Source: Phycisphaerales bacterium (GTDB lineage: Bacteria; Planctomycetota; Phycisphaerae; UBA1845). From it: a stretch of DNA of 38,603 nucleotides. The stretch spans positions 1 through 38,603 of the forward strand of contig QZJT01000070.1 of the NCBI GenBank assembly GCA_003597935.1. The letters run 5' to 3'. The notes below the pieces were generated by a model. That model was not told the DNA's origin. It searched no databases and saw only the letters and a list, made by a program, of their open reading frames with translations. Each line of letters begins with the position of its first letter. Position 1 is the stretch's first letter. Both the position numbers and the translations under genes were made by a program. Shown here in pieces: positions 24,871 to 33,855 of this stretch.

Positions 24871-26064
24871 CTACGACCTGTGCTGCCCCAGTGCCACGGG
24901 CACTTCGTCGAATTCCGGCGCCGCAAGCTGACTGAGCGCGGCGTCGCGCTCGTAGATCGACTCCGCCGTGTGCCATCCCGGCAGCGTGCCATAGCCCGCG
25001 TCGACCAGCGTCTTCTCGCGGCGGGCCAGCTCCATGTCGGCATCGATCATCATACGAACCAGGTCGATGAATGAGACCGTCGGACGCCAGCCGAGAATGT
25101 CGTGCGCCCGGGTAGCGTCGCCCAGCAGGATGTCCACCTCGGTCGGCCGCAGATACGTCTTGTCGATGCGGACGTATCGCTTCCAGTCCAGATCGAGCGT
25201 GCCGAAAGCCACGTCGAGCAGCTCACGCACCGAGTGCGTCTCGCCGGTGGCGATCACGTAGTCGTCCGGGTCGGCCTGCTGCAGCATCAGCCACATGGGC
25301 ACGACGTAGTCCCCGGCGAACCCCCAGTCGCGCTTGGCGTCCAGGTTGCCCAGGTAGAGGCAGTCCTGCATGCCGAGCTTGATCCGCGTGGCCGCCCGGG
25401 TGATCTTGCGGGTGACGAACGTCTCGCCCCGGCGCGGCGATTCGTGATTGAAGAGGATCCCGTTGCAGGCGAACAGGCCGTACGCTTCGCGATAATTGAC
25501 CACCTGCCAATAGGCGTGGACCTTGGCGCAGGCGTAGGGACTGCGCGGATAGAAGGGCGTGCGCTCGTTCTGCGGCACTTCGCACACCTTGCCGTACATC
25601 TCGCTGCTGGACGCCTGATAGAAGCGCACGTCGTCGCCGCTGCTGTCGCGATAGTCGCGGAGCGCTTCCAGCAGGTTCAGCGTTCCCATCGCCACGGCTT
25701 CCGCGGTGTAGATCGGCTGGTCGAAGCTGGTGCGCACGTGGGATTGCGCTCCCAGATTGTACACTTCGGTCGCCCGCGTCGCAGTCAGGATGCGGCGCAG
25801 CCCGATGGCGTCGAGCAGGTCGCCGTAGTGCAGCCGCAGCCGCACGCCGCTCTGGTGGCGGTCCTGGTAGAGGTGCTCGATGCGCTGGGTGGTGAACACC
25901 GACGAGCGCCGCATGACGCCGTGTACTTCGTACCCTTTATTGAGCAGGAACTCGCAAAGATACGAGCCGTCCTGCCCGGTGATTCCGGTGATGAGTGCGA
26001 CTTTGCGCCGGCCCGCGTCCGGGCCGGCCGTGGCGGCCTCTGCTTCCGTGCGATTCATAGGCAT
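24871..26064 (-). CDS. gmd: GDP-mannose 4,6-dehydratase
   Basis: The product has 397 residues from the ATG at 26064, with AGGA about 7 nt upstream; ATGs at 26094 and 26058 are alternatives. It is an extended SDR that converts GDP-D-mannose to GDP-4-keto-6-deoxy-D-mannose. Marks are [19 protein letters not shown] (NADP site), [37 protein letters not shown], the catalytic SSSEMYGKV and PRSPYACAK (Tyr/Lys), and [17 protein letters not shown], all near identical to characterised Gmd. It lies between the GT2 gene and fcl on the same strand. The product can also serve perosamine-type or rhamnose-type pathways, for example with the DegT aminotransferase at 2915. Confidence 0.95.
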   Translation of the reverse strand: MPMNRTEAEAATAGPDAGRRKVALITGITGQDGSYLCEFLLNKGYEVHGVMRRSSVFTTQRIEHLYQDRHQSGVRLRLHYGDLLDAIGLRRILTATRATEVYNLGAQSHVRTSFDQPIYTAEAVAMGTLNLLEALRDYRDSSGDDVRFYQASSSEMYGKVCEVPQNERTPFYPRSPYACAKVHAYWQVVNYREAYGLFACNGILFNHESPRRGETFVTRKITRAATRIKLGMQDCLYLGNLDAKRDWGFAGDYVVPMWLMLQQADPDDYVIATGETHSVRELLDVAFGTLDLDWKRYVRIDKTYLRPTEVDILLGDATRAHDILGWRPTVSFIDLVRMMIDADMELARREKTLVDAGYGTLPGWHTAESIYERDAALSQLAAPEFDEVPVALGQHRS

Positions 26065-26166
26065 GGTTCGTCCTGTTGATCTGCCACCGTCCATCGGCCT
26101 GCGTGATCGGTCGCCGGCGAAACGCCGCGAGCTGTGGCCGGCGCGGAGTCTGCGTCCGGGCGCCGG

Positions 26167-27465
26167 CTACGCATCGTGTACGCCGGTGCAGGCCGGCCGC
26201 GGCGCCCACGGCCGGTTCGGCCTCGTCGCTCTCACGGCGGCGCTGCCGGTCAAACCGTCCAACGGTGCGTCCGCGGCGCTGAACACCTCACCCTCCGACG
26301 TCGCCGCCGGCCGCGGGAACCAGTGGTACACCACCCGCCGCGTCGCCGACGCCAGGTCGGCCGCCCGCCGCTCGGCATGTGCGTAAGAGGTATTGCTCAC
26401 CACGATGGCGTCCGCCGTCAGCCTCAGCGCCTCCTCCACCGTCAGCACGGGGATGTCGCGATAGGCGCGCCCCGGCCGGGCGAAGGCGTCATCGGCGATG
26501 GCCGCCACCCGCAGGCCCGCTTCGCGTGCGCCGCGGAAGAAGGCGTAGACGTTCTTGCCGAGATCGGCGAGCAGCACGGTGAGAACGCCCTGTTCGCGAA
26601 GCCACGTCATCCGCCGCGCGATGAATGACCAGCAGAACACCTTCTCCAGGTTCGCGGCACTGAGCCGGCGGCGGGCGAACCGCCCCTGCTCCAGGGACGC
26701 GCGGATGCGCCCGCTCACCGCTCCGCGGCGATAGGCCGCCGTCTGGTTCGACGCCTGGGCCAGCCAGCCGTAGCGTTGCAGCCAGTCCTTCTGATACACG
26801 CCCCGAAAAGGCGGCGGCAGATGACGACCGACCACGCGGAGGTTGTTGCGAATGTCATAGTAGGTGGTTCGTTCCGGATCGCGACCGGCCGCAGACTTCC
26901 CGTGAATGACTGCCAGATCCGAGAACACTTCCACGTTCCAGCCGGCGCTCATCAGGCGAAACGCCAGGTCGTATTCCTCCGCCTGCATGAAAAACGTCGG
27001 ATCCAGCCCGCCGGCCGAGCGCAGCGCCCTGGCCCGAAGTCCGACGCCGCACCCGACGAAAACGTGCGGCAGGGCGCTGCATTCCTCAGAGCCGTCGGGC
27101 AGGGACACGGTGAACCCGGCCGCGCCGAGTCGGGGGTCACGCTCAAAGTGATGGATCATCCGCTCGATCGCGCCGGGTCGCGGCCATGAGTCGTCATCCA
27201 GGAATACGAGCAGCGGCGCTGACGCCCGGTCGGCGCCGATCGCCTTGGCGCAGCTTCCCAGGTTTCGTCGCAAGCGCAGGAACTGCGCGTTGGGCATCGT
27301 GTCAGCGACGTCGACCGTGCCGTCGGTGGAAGCGTTGTCTACGACGATCGTCTCGAAGTCGGCCGTATCCAGACCGCAGTCGGCCAGATGATCCAGCGTG
27401 TGCGCGAGCACGTCCCGCCGGTTGTGGGTGGCGATAACGAAACTGACCCGCGGCCGAGGACTCAT
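26167..27465 (-). CDS. GT2 glycosyltransferase fused to a Rossmann-like (PglD-N/CoA-binding-like) domain
   Basis: The product has 432 residues; ATG at 27465. Residues 1-250 are a GT-A family 2 domain: VSFVIATHNRRDVLAHTLDHL, ETIVVDNASTDGT, the DxD-type LVFLDDDSWPRPG (metal/NDP-sugar site), GCGVGLRARALRSAGGLD and EEYDLAFRLMSAGW (acceptor side with catalytic acid). It resembles rhamnosyl- or fucosyltransferase-like GT2 proteins. Residues about 295-395 look like a small alpha/beta nucleotide-binding domain (GLRVAAIADDAFARPGRAYR, IPVLTVEEAL, DAIVVSNTSYAHAERRA), of the kind seen at the start of PglD-like enzymes. That domain may bind a nucleotide cofactor or regulate the transferase. Placed 102 bp before gmd, it probably uses GDP-fucose. 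The fold assignment of the second domain is tentative. Confidence 0.82.
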   Translation of the reverse strand: MSPRPRVSFVIATHNRRDVLAHTLDHLADCGLDTADFETIVVDNASTDGTVDVADTMPNAQFLRLRRNLGSCAKAIGADRASAPLLVFLDDDSWPRPGAIERMIHHFERDPRLGAAGFTVSLPDGSEECSALPHVFVGCGVGLRARALRSAGGLDPTFFMQAEEYDLAFRLMSAGWNVEVFSDLAVIHGKSAAGRDPERTTYYDIRNNLRVVGRHLPPPFRGVYQKDWLQRYGWLAQASNQTAAYRRGAVSGRIRASLEQGRFARRRLSAANLEKVFCWSFIARRMTWLREQGVLTVLLADLGKNVYAFFRGAREAGLRVAAIADDAFARPGRAYRDIPVLTVEEALRLTADAIVVSNTSYAHAERRAADLASATRRVVYHWFPRPAATSEGEVFSAADAPLDGLTGSAAVRATRPNRPWAPRPACTGVHDA

Positions 27466-27540
27466 GGCGGACTCCGAACGGGCAACCGGTGGCGCCTATT
27501 CGATTATCGGTCGGCCAGTGGCTCGGCTTCACCGGAACGG

Positions 27541-29505
27541 CTACGGACCGGTGAACATCTGTTCCGACATCAGTTCGCCGTCGTCACTGACGCGGAGCGT
27601 TTCGGTGTTGAGGCGGAACTCGAGGATGGCGCGGCGGACGCCGGCCTCGGCGGCCGCCAGCGCGTTGCGCGCCCGCTGCAAGTCGTTCTGAGCATCGACC
27701 TCGTCCTGGTTGGTGCGCAGGCCCAGCCGCACGAACCGGCGGGCGGCATCGAGACGGATCTCGTTCTCATCGACGTTGAGCTGCTGGATCTCACGGTTCG
27801 ACTGGCTCTGGGCGATGCGGCGGACCGCCCGACGCACGTCCGATCGCACCTGGTCGGCCGCTTCGTCGTAGCGGCGCTCCGCCCGCCGCTGGTCGATGAG
27901 GGCGGCGCGATAGGCGTTGCGCTCCGTCTTGCGGTCGTCCATGGACAGCTCCACGGCGCCGCGCCAGGTGGTGCGCTCGGTGTTGAAGCTGAGCGAATTG
28001 AGCTGGTCGGGGTCGCTGTTGAGGGTGGCGCTGGCGGTCAGGTTCAGGTCGGGCAGCAGGCCGTTCCTGGCGATGACCACGCCGCGCCGGGCGTCGTCGA
28101 TCTGGTCGTGCGTGGTCAGCAGGTCCAGACGGCTCTTGAGGGCCACCTCGATGGCCAGCTCCTCATCCACCTCGGGCAGGAGAAACTCCAGCAACCGGCT
28201 TTCCCGGTCGTCGTCCTGCGACACCACGTCGATCCGTTCCGCCACCGGCATGCCCAGCAGGATCTTGAACTGGTCGAGGCTGGACTCGTAGGCTTCCTTC
28301 TCGTCCTCGACGTCGGTGGCCGCCTGCCGCAGGGTGGCTTGCGTCCGCGCCTTTTCGAAGAGTTCCTCCTGCCCCAGCTCGAACCGCGCGACCGAACGAC
28401 GCGCCGAGTCGCACGCGGCGTTGTAGTTCTTCACCGCGTTGATGATGCGGGAGCGGTTCTGCTGCAACGTAAAGTAGTTGACCGCCACGTTGACCAGGAA
28501 CTGGCGGCGGAACCGCTCGTAGGCGCGCACCGAGTAGATCATCTCCCGCTCCCGACGGTAGCGCGATTCATACGCCACCCGCCCGGCGCCGCGGAACAGC
28601 GGGATGTTCGCGTCGACGATCATGGAGCCGGATTCGCCCGAGGTCGTGTGTACGCCCAGGTCGCGCATCAGGGTGCTGATCACCCGCGCGGTCACCTCCC
28701 CGCCGAAGGGCAGCCGCTGAGCCACGGCCACCTGGCTGACGGTGGTCATGGCCCGGTCGAAGTCGCGGATCTGGCCGTAGTCCGCGAACTCCGCCCGCAC
28801 CGACGCGACGAACTGCGGCGTCCACAGGTGCCGCTCGAGCGTCAGGTCCAAGGCCGCCAGGTACAGGTCTTCCTTGGCGTCCTGCAGGTCGCGGGCCTGC
28901 CGCGTGGCGTAGGCGAGCGCGTCCACCAGGCCCATGGTGCGCCCTCCCTGCACCACGAGCGTCTCATCGATGTACTCGCACGGCTCCTCCGCCCCTTCGG
29001 CCGCGGCGTCCGGCTGCGATTCAGCTTCGGCCGCCTGGTCCGACTCGCCTTCGCCGCCGACGACGGGGGGGGGGCCGCCCGCGGGCTCGCCGCCGGGCGG
29101 GGGCTCGCCCGCCGGGGCCGCGTCGCCGGGCGGTTCAGCCTCGGCGCCGTCATCGGGAACCACCCCGCTCGCCGCGTCGTCATCGACGGGCGCACCGCCG
29201 ACCGGCTCCTGCGGCGCTGGCGTCACGGCCGCATCGGGCGAGGGACGCTCGACCAGAAAAGCCTGTGGAACCTCCGCCCCGACCGGCGAGGGCACGAAGC
29301 GGTACATGTCCTCGTTGCGGTCGTGGCGGCCGGACTCGGCGCCCACGTGGACGTCGTGCGTCTCGCCCAGGGCGTCGAGCTGGCGCTGACGGATCACCTC
29401 GTAGACGTGGCGGTCGGAATCGTCGATCACCCAGCGGGCGCACCCCCCGACGGCGGCGGTGCTCAGCAGGGCGCAAGTGGATACAATGCGGCTGCGGTTG
29501 AGCAT
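27541..29505 (-). CDS. TolC-like outer-membrane efflux lipoprotein
   Basis: The product has 654 residues from the ATG at 29505; ATGs at 29517 and 29541 are alternatives. The signal peptide ends TAAVGGC, so Cys22 may be lipidated. Residues about 95-180 are an Ala/Pro/Glu/Asp/Gly-rich linker, which includes a ten-G run (29065-29074) inside a poly-Pro codon stretch. The rest shows the OEP/TolC plan of two repeated halves of beta-strand and long helices (YATRQARDLQDAKEDLYLAALDL, RRSVARFELGQEELFEKARTQATL, RSDVRRAVRRIAQSQSNREI). Trimeric TolC proteins form the outer channel of efflux pumps and type I secretion. No inner-membrane pump or adaptor is beside it. The linker may bridge to peptidoglycan. 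Confidence 0.85.
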   Translation of the reverse strand: MLNRSRIVSTCALLSTAAVGGCARWVIDDSDRHVYEVIRQRQLDALGETHDVHVGAESGRHDRNEDMYRFVPSPVGAEVPQAFLVERPSPDAAVTPAPQEPVGGAPVDDDAASGVVPDDGAEAEPPGDAAPAGEPPPGGEPAGGPPPVVGGEGESDQAAEAESQPDAAAEGAEEPCEYIDETLVVQGGRTMGLVDALAYATRQARDLQDAKEDLYLAALDLTLERHLWTPQFVASVRAEFADYGQIRDFDRAMTTVSQVAVAQRLPFGGEVTARVISTLMRDLGVHTTSGESGSMIVDANIPLFRGAGRVAYESRYRREREMIYSVRAYERFRRQFLVNVAVNYFTLQQNRSRIINAVKNYNAACDSARRSVARFELGQEELFEKARTQATLRQAATDVEDEKEAYESSLDQFKILLGMPVAERIDVVSQDDDRESRLLEFLLPEVDEELAIEVALKSRLDLLTTHDQIDDARRGVVIARNGLLPDLNLTASATLNSDPDQLNSLSFNTERTTWRGAVELSMDDRKTERNAYRAALIDQRRAERRYDEAADQVRSDVRRAVRRIAQSQSNREIQQLNVDENEIRLDAARRFVRLGLRTNQDEVDAQNDLQRARNALAAAEAGVRRAILEFRLNTETLRVSDDGELMSEQMFTGP

Positions 29506-29558
29506 GGGGGGGATCATCGTGGCGTGGCGTGGCAGCCGCAAGCCGGGGCCGTAGGATT

Positions 29559-30347
29559 GTGTCCGTGGACGTGCCGCTGATCATCGAAGTCGCCCGCCGG
29601 ATCGCCGAAGCGAAGGCGGTCTGGGTGATGACCGGGGCGGGCGTCTCGGCCGAAAGCGGCGTGCCCACCTTCCGGGGCAAGGACGGTTTCTGGGGCGAAC
29701 ACCGCTTCGAGGACCTCGCTACGCCGCAGGCGTTTCAGCGCGACCCGGAGACGGTCTGGCGGTTCTACCTGTGGCGGCGGCGACTGATGCTGGACCGCAA
29801 ACCGAACCCCGCCCACTACGCCATCGCCGAGGTCGAACGGCTCAAGCCCCGATTCAACCTCATCACGCAGAACGTGGACGGCCTCCACCGCCGTGCCGGC
29901 AGCCGCAACGTGGCGGAGCTGCACGGAGCGCTGTTCACCGATCGCTGCACCGAGTGCGGGCTGGAATCGCGCTTCGATGAGCGCGGGCTGGATGCGGAGG
30001 GGGATGAGCCGCGGAAACTGCCCGATTGCGAGAGCATCCCTCACTGCTCGCGCTGTAGCGCTATGATGCGTCCCGGTGTGGTCTGGTTCGGCGAGCCGCT
30101 GCCGATGGCGGCGCTGTCGGCCACCGAGCGCGCCGTCGAGTCCGCCGACTGCTGCCTGGTCGTCGGCACCAGCGGCGTCGTCTATCCTGCCGCCGGGTAC
30201 GTCCACCAGTCCACCGCACGCGGCGCCTACGCGGTCGAGATCAACGTCGAGGAGACGGCCCTGTCCGCGGTAGTGGACACGGTCCTCACCGGAAAAGCCG
30301 GCGAGATCCTGCCGGCGATCGCGGCGGCGCTGAAGGAGCTGGTGTGA
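29559..30347 (+). CDS. cobB: NAD-dependent protein deacylase (sirtuin, class III-like)
   Basis: The product has 262 residues from a GTG at 29559 (AGGA just upstream); GTGs at 29529 and 29565 are possible too. Sirtuin marks are TGAGVSAESGVPTFRG (NAD site), TQNVDGLHRRAG, the catalytic His in ELHG, four zinc Cys in CTEC and CSRC, MRPGVVWFGE and VVGTSG. The stretch WRFYLWRRRLML matches the Y-x-x-R pair of SIRT5 and CobB that binds the acidic group of succinyl- or malonyl-lysine. So desuccinylase activity is likely besides deacetylation. It is cytoplasmic and has no obvious link to the divergent TolC gene 53 bp away. The symbol cobB is applied by family, not by proven orthology. Confidence 0.9.
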   Translation: MSVDVPLIIEVARRIAEAKAVWVMTGAGVSAESGVPTFRGKDGFWGEHRFEDLATPQAFQRDPETVWRFYLWRRRLMLDRKPNPAHYAIAEVERLKPRFNLITQNVDGLHRRAGSRNVAELHGALFTDRCTECGLESRFDERGLDAEGDEPRKLPDCESIPHCSRCSAMMRPGVVWFGEPLPMAALSATERAVESADCCLVVGTSGVVYPAAGYVHQSTARGAYAVEINVEETALSAVVDTVLTGKAGEILPAIAAALKELV

Positions 30348-30365
30348 CCATGGCGGAGCACGATA

Positions 30366-30394
30366 CCCAGGGCGGCGCTGCGCACTGCCCTGGG
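30366..30394. terminator. Hairpin CCCAGGGC/GCCCTGGG between convergent genes
   Basis: An 8-bp perfect stem around a 13-nt loop, 19 bp after the sirtuin stop. Planctomycete genomes often carry hairpins of this exact arm sequence between genes. No T-run follows, so it may be a repeat, a terminator or both. Confidence 0.55.
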
Positions 30395-30416
30395 GAGCGG
30401 GCCGCCGCATGGAGGG

Positions 30417-30479
30417 AGCCCTGAAAGACACATCTGCGAGCGACGATCGGCGCCCGGCCTGTTTCGCCCTTTCAGGGCT
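30417..30479. repeat. 11-bp inverted repeat (AGCCCTGAAAG...CTTTCAGGGCT)
   Basis: Arms at 30417-30427 and 30469-30479 are perfect inverse copies separated by 41 bp. The arm matches the AGCCCTGAAAGGGCG-type repeat that I associate with planctomycete intergenic DNA. It sits between convergent genes (sirtuin and ABC permease), so it can act for either transcript. Confidence 0.75.
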
Positions 30480-30515
30480 GGCGGTTCAATCACGGACGAT
30501 AGTGTCACATCGGGC

Positions 30516-31328
30516 TCATGTCGTACAAATATCCCGTCGCCGGAACATGACCGCCGCGCAGGCCCACAAGGCCGCACCGGCCCCGAACAGCGTCGCCATG
30601 TCCGACCATGCCCATCCGTCACGGATGATGTAGAAGGGACGGTAGTACGTCAGCACGCTGAAGCGGGCGGCCGGACGCAAGGCAGGCCAGAACTGGGCGA
30701 AGACGCTGAGCATGAACGATCCGACCACCAGGGCGAACGCCCCCCCCACCGCACGCCCGCGGTGGCTGGATATTGAAGAGACCAGCGTGGCGGCGGCGGC
30801 CACGGCCGCGTACAGGCAGAAGAGGTTGGCGGCCAGCGGCGGGAGGGCGCGGACGGGGATGCGATACTCATCGCCTACGAATTGGCCGCTCAGCCAGCTC
30901 CCCGCCAGCGCCGCCAGCACCGCGGCCGCGCCGGCCGCCATCGAGACGACCGTCAGCGACAGGTGGACGTCCCAACGGGACACCGGCAGGCCCAGCAGGA
31001 CGTCGACCGTGCCCGCGCCGATCTCCCCGGCCGGGCAACGTGTGCAGATCGTGATCGCCAGGCCCCAGGTCAGGACGAGCACCATGGGATGGACCCAGGC
31101 GAACGAGACGGCCGCCTGCGCGTCCAGGCCCCCTTCGAACTCTACGCCCAGAAGCGTCTGGATCAGCCTCTGCACGAACCGCAGATTGAGCAACTGCCCG
31201 GCGGATTCTTCAAGAAACGTCTCGAAGAAGACGGGGATCAACCCCTCGAAGAGGGCCAGCGCTGCCGCGAACGCAACCGTCACCCACGCCGTTTCGCGCG
31301 CCCACTTGAGGACCAGTCCGCGGTTCAC
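30516..31328 (-). CDS. ABC-2 type transporter permease
   Basis: The product has 270 residues, start GTG at 31328 overlapping the ATPase stop (GTGA). About six hydrophobic helices are visible (AWVTVAFAAALALFEG, WVHPMVLVLTWGLAITI, LSLTVVSMAAGAAAVLAALAG, NLFCLYAAVAAAATLVSSI, VGGAFALVVGSFMLSVFAQF and MATLFGAGAALWACAAVMF). GTVDVLLGLPVSRWDVHLS is the conserved helix pattern of ABC-2 permeases (E. coli YhhJ or Bacillus bacitracin-type). With the ATPase before it, it forms an exporter of unknown substrate. The third gene of the run is the TlpA-like thioredoxin at 32241. Confidence 0.85.
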   Translation of the reverse strand: MNRGLVLKWARETAWVTVAFAAALALFEGLIPVFFETFLEESAGQLLNLRFVQRLIQTLLGVEFEGGLDAQAAVSFAWVHPMVLVLTWGLAITICTRCPAGEIGAGTVDVLLGLPVSRWDVHLSLTVVSMAAGAAAVLAALAGSWLSGQFVGDEYRIPVRALPPLAANLFCLYAAVAAAATLVSSISSHRGRAVGGAFALVVGSFMLSVFAQFWPALRPAARFSVLTYYRPFYIIRDGWAWSDMATLFGAGAALWACAAVMFRRRDICTT

Positions 31329-32233
31329 GCCGATCCGTCTCCAGGCTCGGCCGGATTGTCGTCACGGTAGTAGGATTGAAACACGGTCGTGAGGTCCGGC
31401 GGGCTGATGGTCAGATCGGCGATCGGCTGCGAGGCGGCCCAGCGAACCAACTCCGCGATCGGCATGGACGGCGTCGCGTCCCAGCGATCCTTCTGGCGGC
31501 GATAGACGGTCAGGCCGCTCGGAGGGTCGATCGACCCGGACGCGGCGCCATCGTGCCAGTGGATCGTGACCACCCGCTGCGCCCTGGCCCGCAGCGCCGC
31601 CAGCGTCTCATCCGCCACGATCCGCCCCCGCCGCACGATCGCCACGCGATCACACAACCGTTCGACTTCGCCCAGCGTATGGCTGGAGAAGAAGACGGTG
31701 GCTCCCTCCGCCACGCGCCGGCGCAGATGCGTGTAGAGCGACTCCTGCATGAGCGGATCGAGCGCGGCGGTGGGCTCGTCCATGACCAGTAGCCGCGGCC
31801 GGTGCGCCAGAGCGAGAATCAGCCCCAGTTTCTGCCTCATGCCCCGCGACATGCGGCTCGCGCGCACGTCCGGATCGAGGTCCCACTCCTGGGCCAGCGC
31901 CAGACCGGCCGCCGTCATGGGACGCCGGCGGATGCGCTCTACCGCTCGCAACCCGTTGCGACAGGACATCCAGCCGTACAGTCGCAGATCGCCCGGAAGA
32001 TAGCCCACGTCGCGCTTGATGACGGCGCTGTCGCTCCAGCAGTCGAGGCCGAAGGCGGACGCCCGCCCCGCCTGCGGCCGCAGCAGCCCCAATAGAACGC
32101 GAATCGTCGTCGTCTTGCCCGCGCCGTTGGGACCGAGGAACCCGTACAGCGTGCCGGCAGGGATGCTCAGCGAGACCCGCTCGATGCCCCGGCGGCGCCC
32201 GTAGCGGCGTGTGACGTTGGAAAGCTCGACCAC
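31325..32233 (-). CDS. ABC-2 type transporter ATP-binding protein
   Basis: The product has 302 residues from a GTG at 32233; GGGAG lies inside the end of the upstream gene. Walker A GPNGAGKTTT, signature SRGMRQKLG, Walker B LLVMDEPTAALDPL and the switch SSHTLGEVERL are present. The C-terminal ~80 residues are the accessory region typical of CcmA/drug-exporter ATPases (YRRQKDRWDAT). It powers the permease whose start overlaps its stop. The gene begins 7 bp after the TlpA-like gene, so the three form one operon. Confidence 0.92.
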   Translation of the reverse strand: MVELSNVTRRYGRRRGIERVSLSIPAGTLYGFLGPNGAGKTTTIRVLLGLLRPQAGRASAFGLDCWSDSAVIKRDVGYLPGDLRLYGWMSCRNGLRAVERIRRRPMTAAGLALAQEWDLDPDVRASRMSRGMRQKLGLILALAHRPRLLVMDEPTAALDPLMQESLYTHLRRRVAEGATVFFSSHTLGEVERLCDRVAIVRRGRIVADETLAALRARAQRVVTIHWHDGAASGSIDPPSGLTVYRRQKDRWDATPSMPIAELVRWAASQPIADLTISPPDLTTVFQSYYRDDNPAEPGDGSA

Positions 32234-32240
32234 TGCGCCG

Positions 32241-33476
32241 CTACTCCCCCAGCATCTCCTCGATCACCGACTCGAACTCGCCGCGCAGTTTCTTGTAGGC
32301 GTCCGCAGTAGCGGGGCCGCTGAAGCCGGTGTACACGGACCGGACGACCCCGTCACCGTCCATGAAGATGAAGGTGGGGTAAGCGCGAATCTGGTCCAGC
32401 AATGGGAATGCCGCCGACGCCTTGTCACGGTCCTTCACGCCCGCGATCAGGACGGGATACGAGACGTTGTGCTTCGACGTGTAGATGCGCACCAGCCTCG
32501 CGTCGCGCTCGAAGTCGCCGGTGGCCTCGAACGCCAGGCCCAGGATGCGCAGGCCGCGCGGGCCGTACTTCTTCTCCAACTCGGCCAGCAGTCCGGCGGC
32601 GTCGTGGCAGTTCGGGCACCAGGAGCCGAACAGCTCGATGATCCGCGCCTTGCCGGCGAACGCCGGATCGGCCAGCGAGTGCTCCTTGCCCTCCAGATCG
32701 GGGAAACGCAGTTCCTCCAACGCCGCCTTGCCCGTCCAGCGGGTCAGCCCGAAGGGGTCGGGCAGCTTCGCCTCCTTGTTGAGCCGGGCGGTCCAGCCTT
32801 CCTTCCAGTGGCTTGCCGACCAGAACGTGCCCTTCAGTGTACCGTTGACCTGTTTGTCGGCGTGGAAGAGGAAGGCGTGGGCGCCGTCGAAAGAGGAGAG
32901 TCGCAGGCGCTGCCCATCGAACTCGCCGCCGAGGTAGCGATAGTCGCCGCCGGTGGTCATGAGGGTGCCGAAGGCCCAGCCCTGCTCGAACGCGACGAAC
33001 TCGGCCACGGCCGGGGTCTCGCTGGAATCGAACTTCACCTCCCAGCGGCCTTTCAGCGACAGGATGCCCGCCTCCTCCGCCGCGCCGTGCGTCAGGTCGA
33101 ACAGCGGCTGAGCGCCGTAGGTGGCATGAAACGCCATCCGGGTCCATTCATCCGCTCCGCGGCGACGGGTCCACTCGCCGTCGAGCCTCATGCCCCCTTC
33201 GCTGGCCCGGGCGCGGATGCGCGAGTCGTAGTGATCGAAGTCGAGAATCACCTCGTCGCCCTCGGTGCGCACCTGCGGGATGGCGAGGCGCTCGCGGCTG
33301 TTGGTCACGAAGCCGGCCAGTCCCTCGCCGCGTGGGTGGAAGTCGAGCCGGAAGGGGAGCGGGCCGCCCGGGCTGTCGAGCCAGCCTCGCCATGGCCCGT
33401 ACTGGATGGGCAGCGACGGCGGCGATTGGACCGGCGCGGCGCTCAGCACGGCTGTGATGCAGACGACGATGTTCAT
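32241..33476 (-). CDS. Exported TlpA/ResA-like thioredoxin-fold protein
   Basis: The product has 411 residues; ATG at 33476. A short signal peptide (VVCITAVLSAAPVQS) starts it. Residues about 25-250 are a beta-rich exported domain of unknown family (LPFRLDFHPRGEGLAGFVTN, GTLMTTGGDYRYLGGEFDGQ). The C-terminal thioredoxin domain (about 255-411) carries W286CPNC290, ILGLAFEATGDFERD and YPTFIFMDGDG, with cis-Pro in AYPTF. TlpA/ResA proteins reduce disulfides in exported proteins or cytochrome c apo-proteins. The N-terminal domain closely recalls the DUF-like domain placed before TlpA domains in Bacteroidetes and planctomycete proteins. It is first in an operon with an ABC-2 exporter. Confidence 0.88.
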   Translation of the reverse strand: MNIVVCITAVLSAAPVQSPPSLPIQYGPWRGWLDSPGGPLPFRLDFHPRGEGLAGFVTNSRERLAIPQVRTEGDEVILDFDHYDSRIRARASEGGMRLDGEWTRRRGADEWTRMAFHATYGAQPLFDLTHGAAEEAGILSLKGRWEVKFDSSETPAVAEFVAFEQGWAFGTLMTTGGDYRYLGGEFDGQRLRLSSFDGAHAFLFHADKQVNGTLKGTFWSASHWKEGWTARLNKEAKLPDPFGLTRWTGKAALEELRFPDLEGKEHSLADPAFAGKARIIELFGSWCPNCHDAAGLLAELEKKYGPRGLRILGLAFEATGDFERDARLVRIYTSKHNVSYPVLIAGVKDRDKASAAFPLLDQIRAYPTFIFMDGDGVVRSVYTGFSGPATADAYKKLRGEFESVIEEMLGE

Positions 33477-33654
33477 AGCACTTGATCTCCTGCGTCAGTC
33501 TCCAGCGCGTCGCCGGGCAGCGACTCGGTTCCGCCAGTGTGTATGGCGATCCCACGTGTGAGGTCAAGCCCGAGTCGTCCATCCGGGGTCGTTTCGGGCA
33601 CGTGACGGAATGGCCCGATGTGCTGACGTTGCTCTGCACCGGAGCTGCGAAGCA

Positions 33655-33719
33655 GCCCAAGGGCTGTAGCCGCGGGTGACGCCCGTCTGCGGGAGTCACC
33701 CGCGGCTATAGCCCTGGGC
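33655..33719. repeat. Long imperfect inverted repeat (arms ~25 bp)
   Basis: The left arm (33655-33680, gcccaagggctgtagccgcg plus ggtgac) pairs with the right arm (33695-33719, gtcacccgcggctatagccc plus tgggc) with two mismatches, around a loop of about 14 nt. It lies in the 617-bp gap between the TlpA-like gene (minus) and the GT2-GT4 gene (plus). It resembles planctomycete REP-like hairpins and may also act as a terminator or mRNA stabiliser. Confidence 0.85.
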
Positions 33720-33855
33720 CGCATTCGCGGCTGCAGACCGGAGCATGTGCAGTCCGTCACGGCGGACTCGGGGACATCCGCAGCACCTGCGACGCACCCG
33801 GCAGCACCGGGCGAGTGCCATGCTGCCAGGAACGCCTTCGCTGCCTCGCACATCG

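Noticed and set aside
31325..32233. Degenerate ABC signature (SRGMRQ instead of LSGGQ)
   Set aside because: S-K/R-G-M-R-Q is normal in ABC-2 type ATPases, so this is not unusual.
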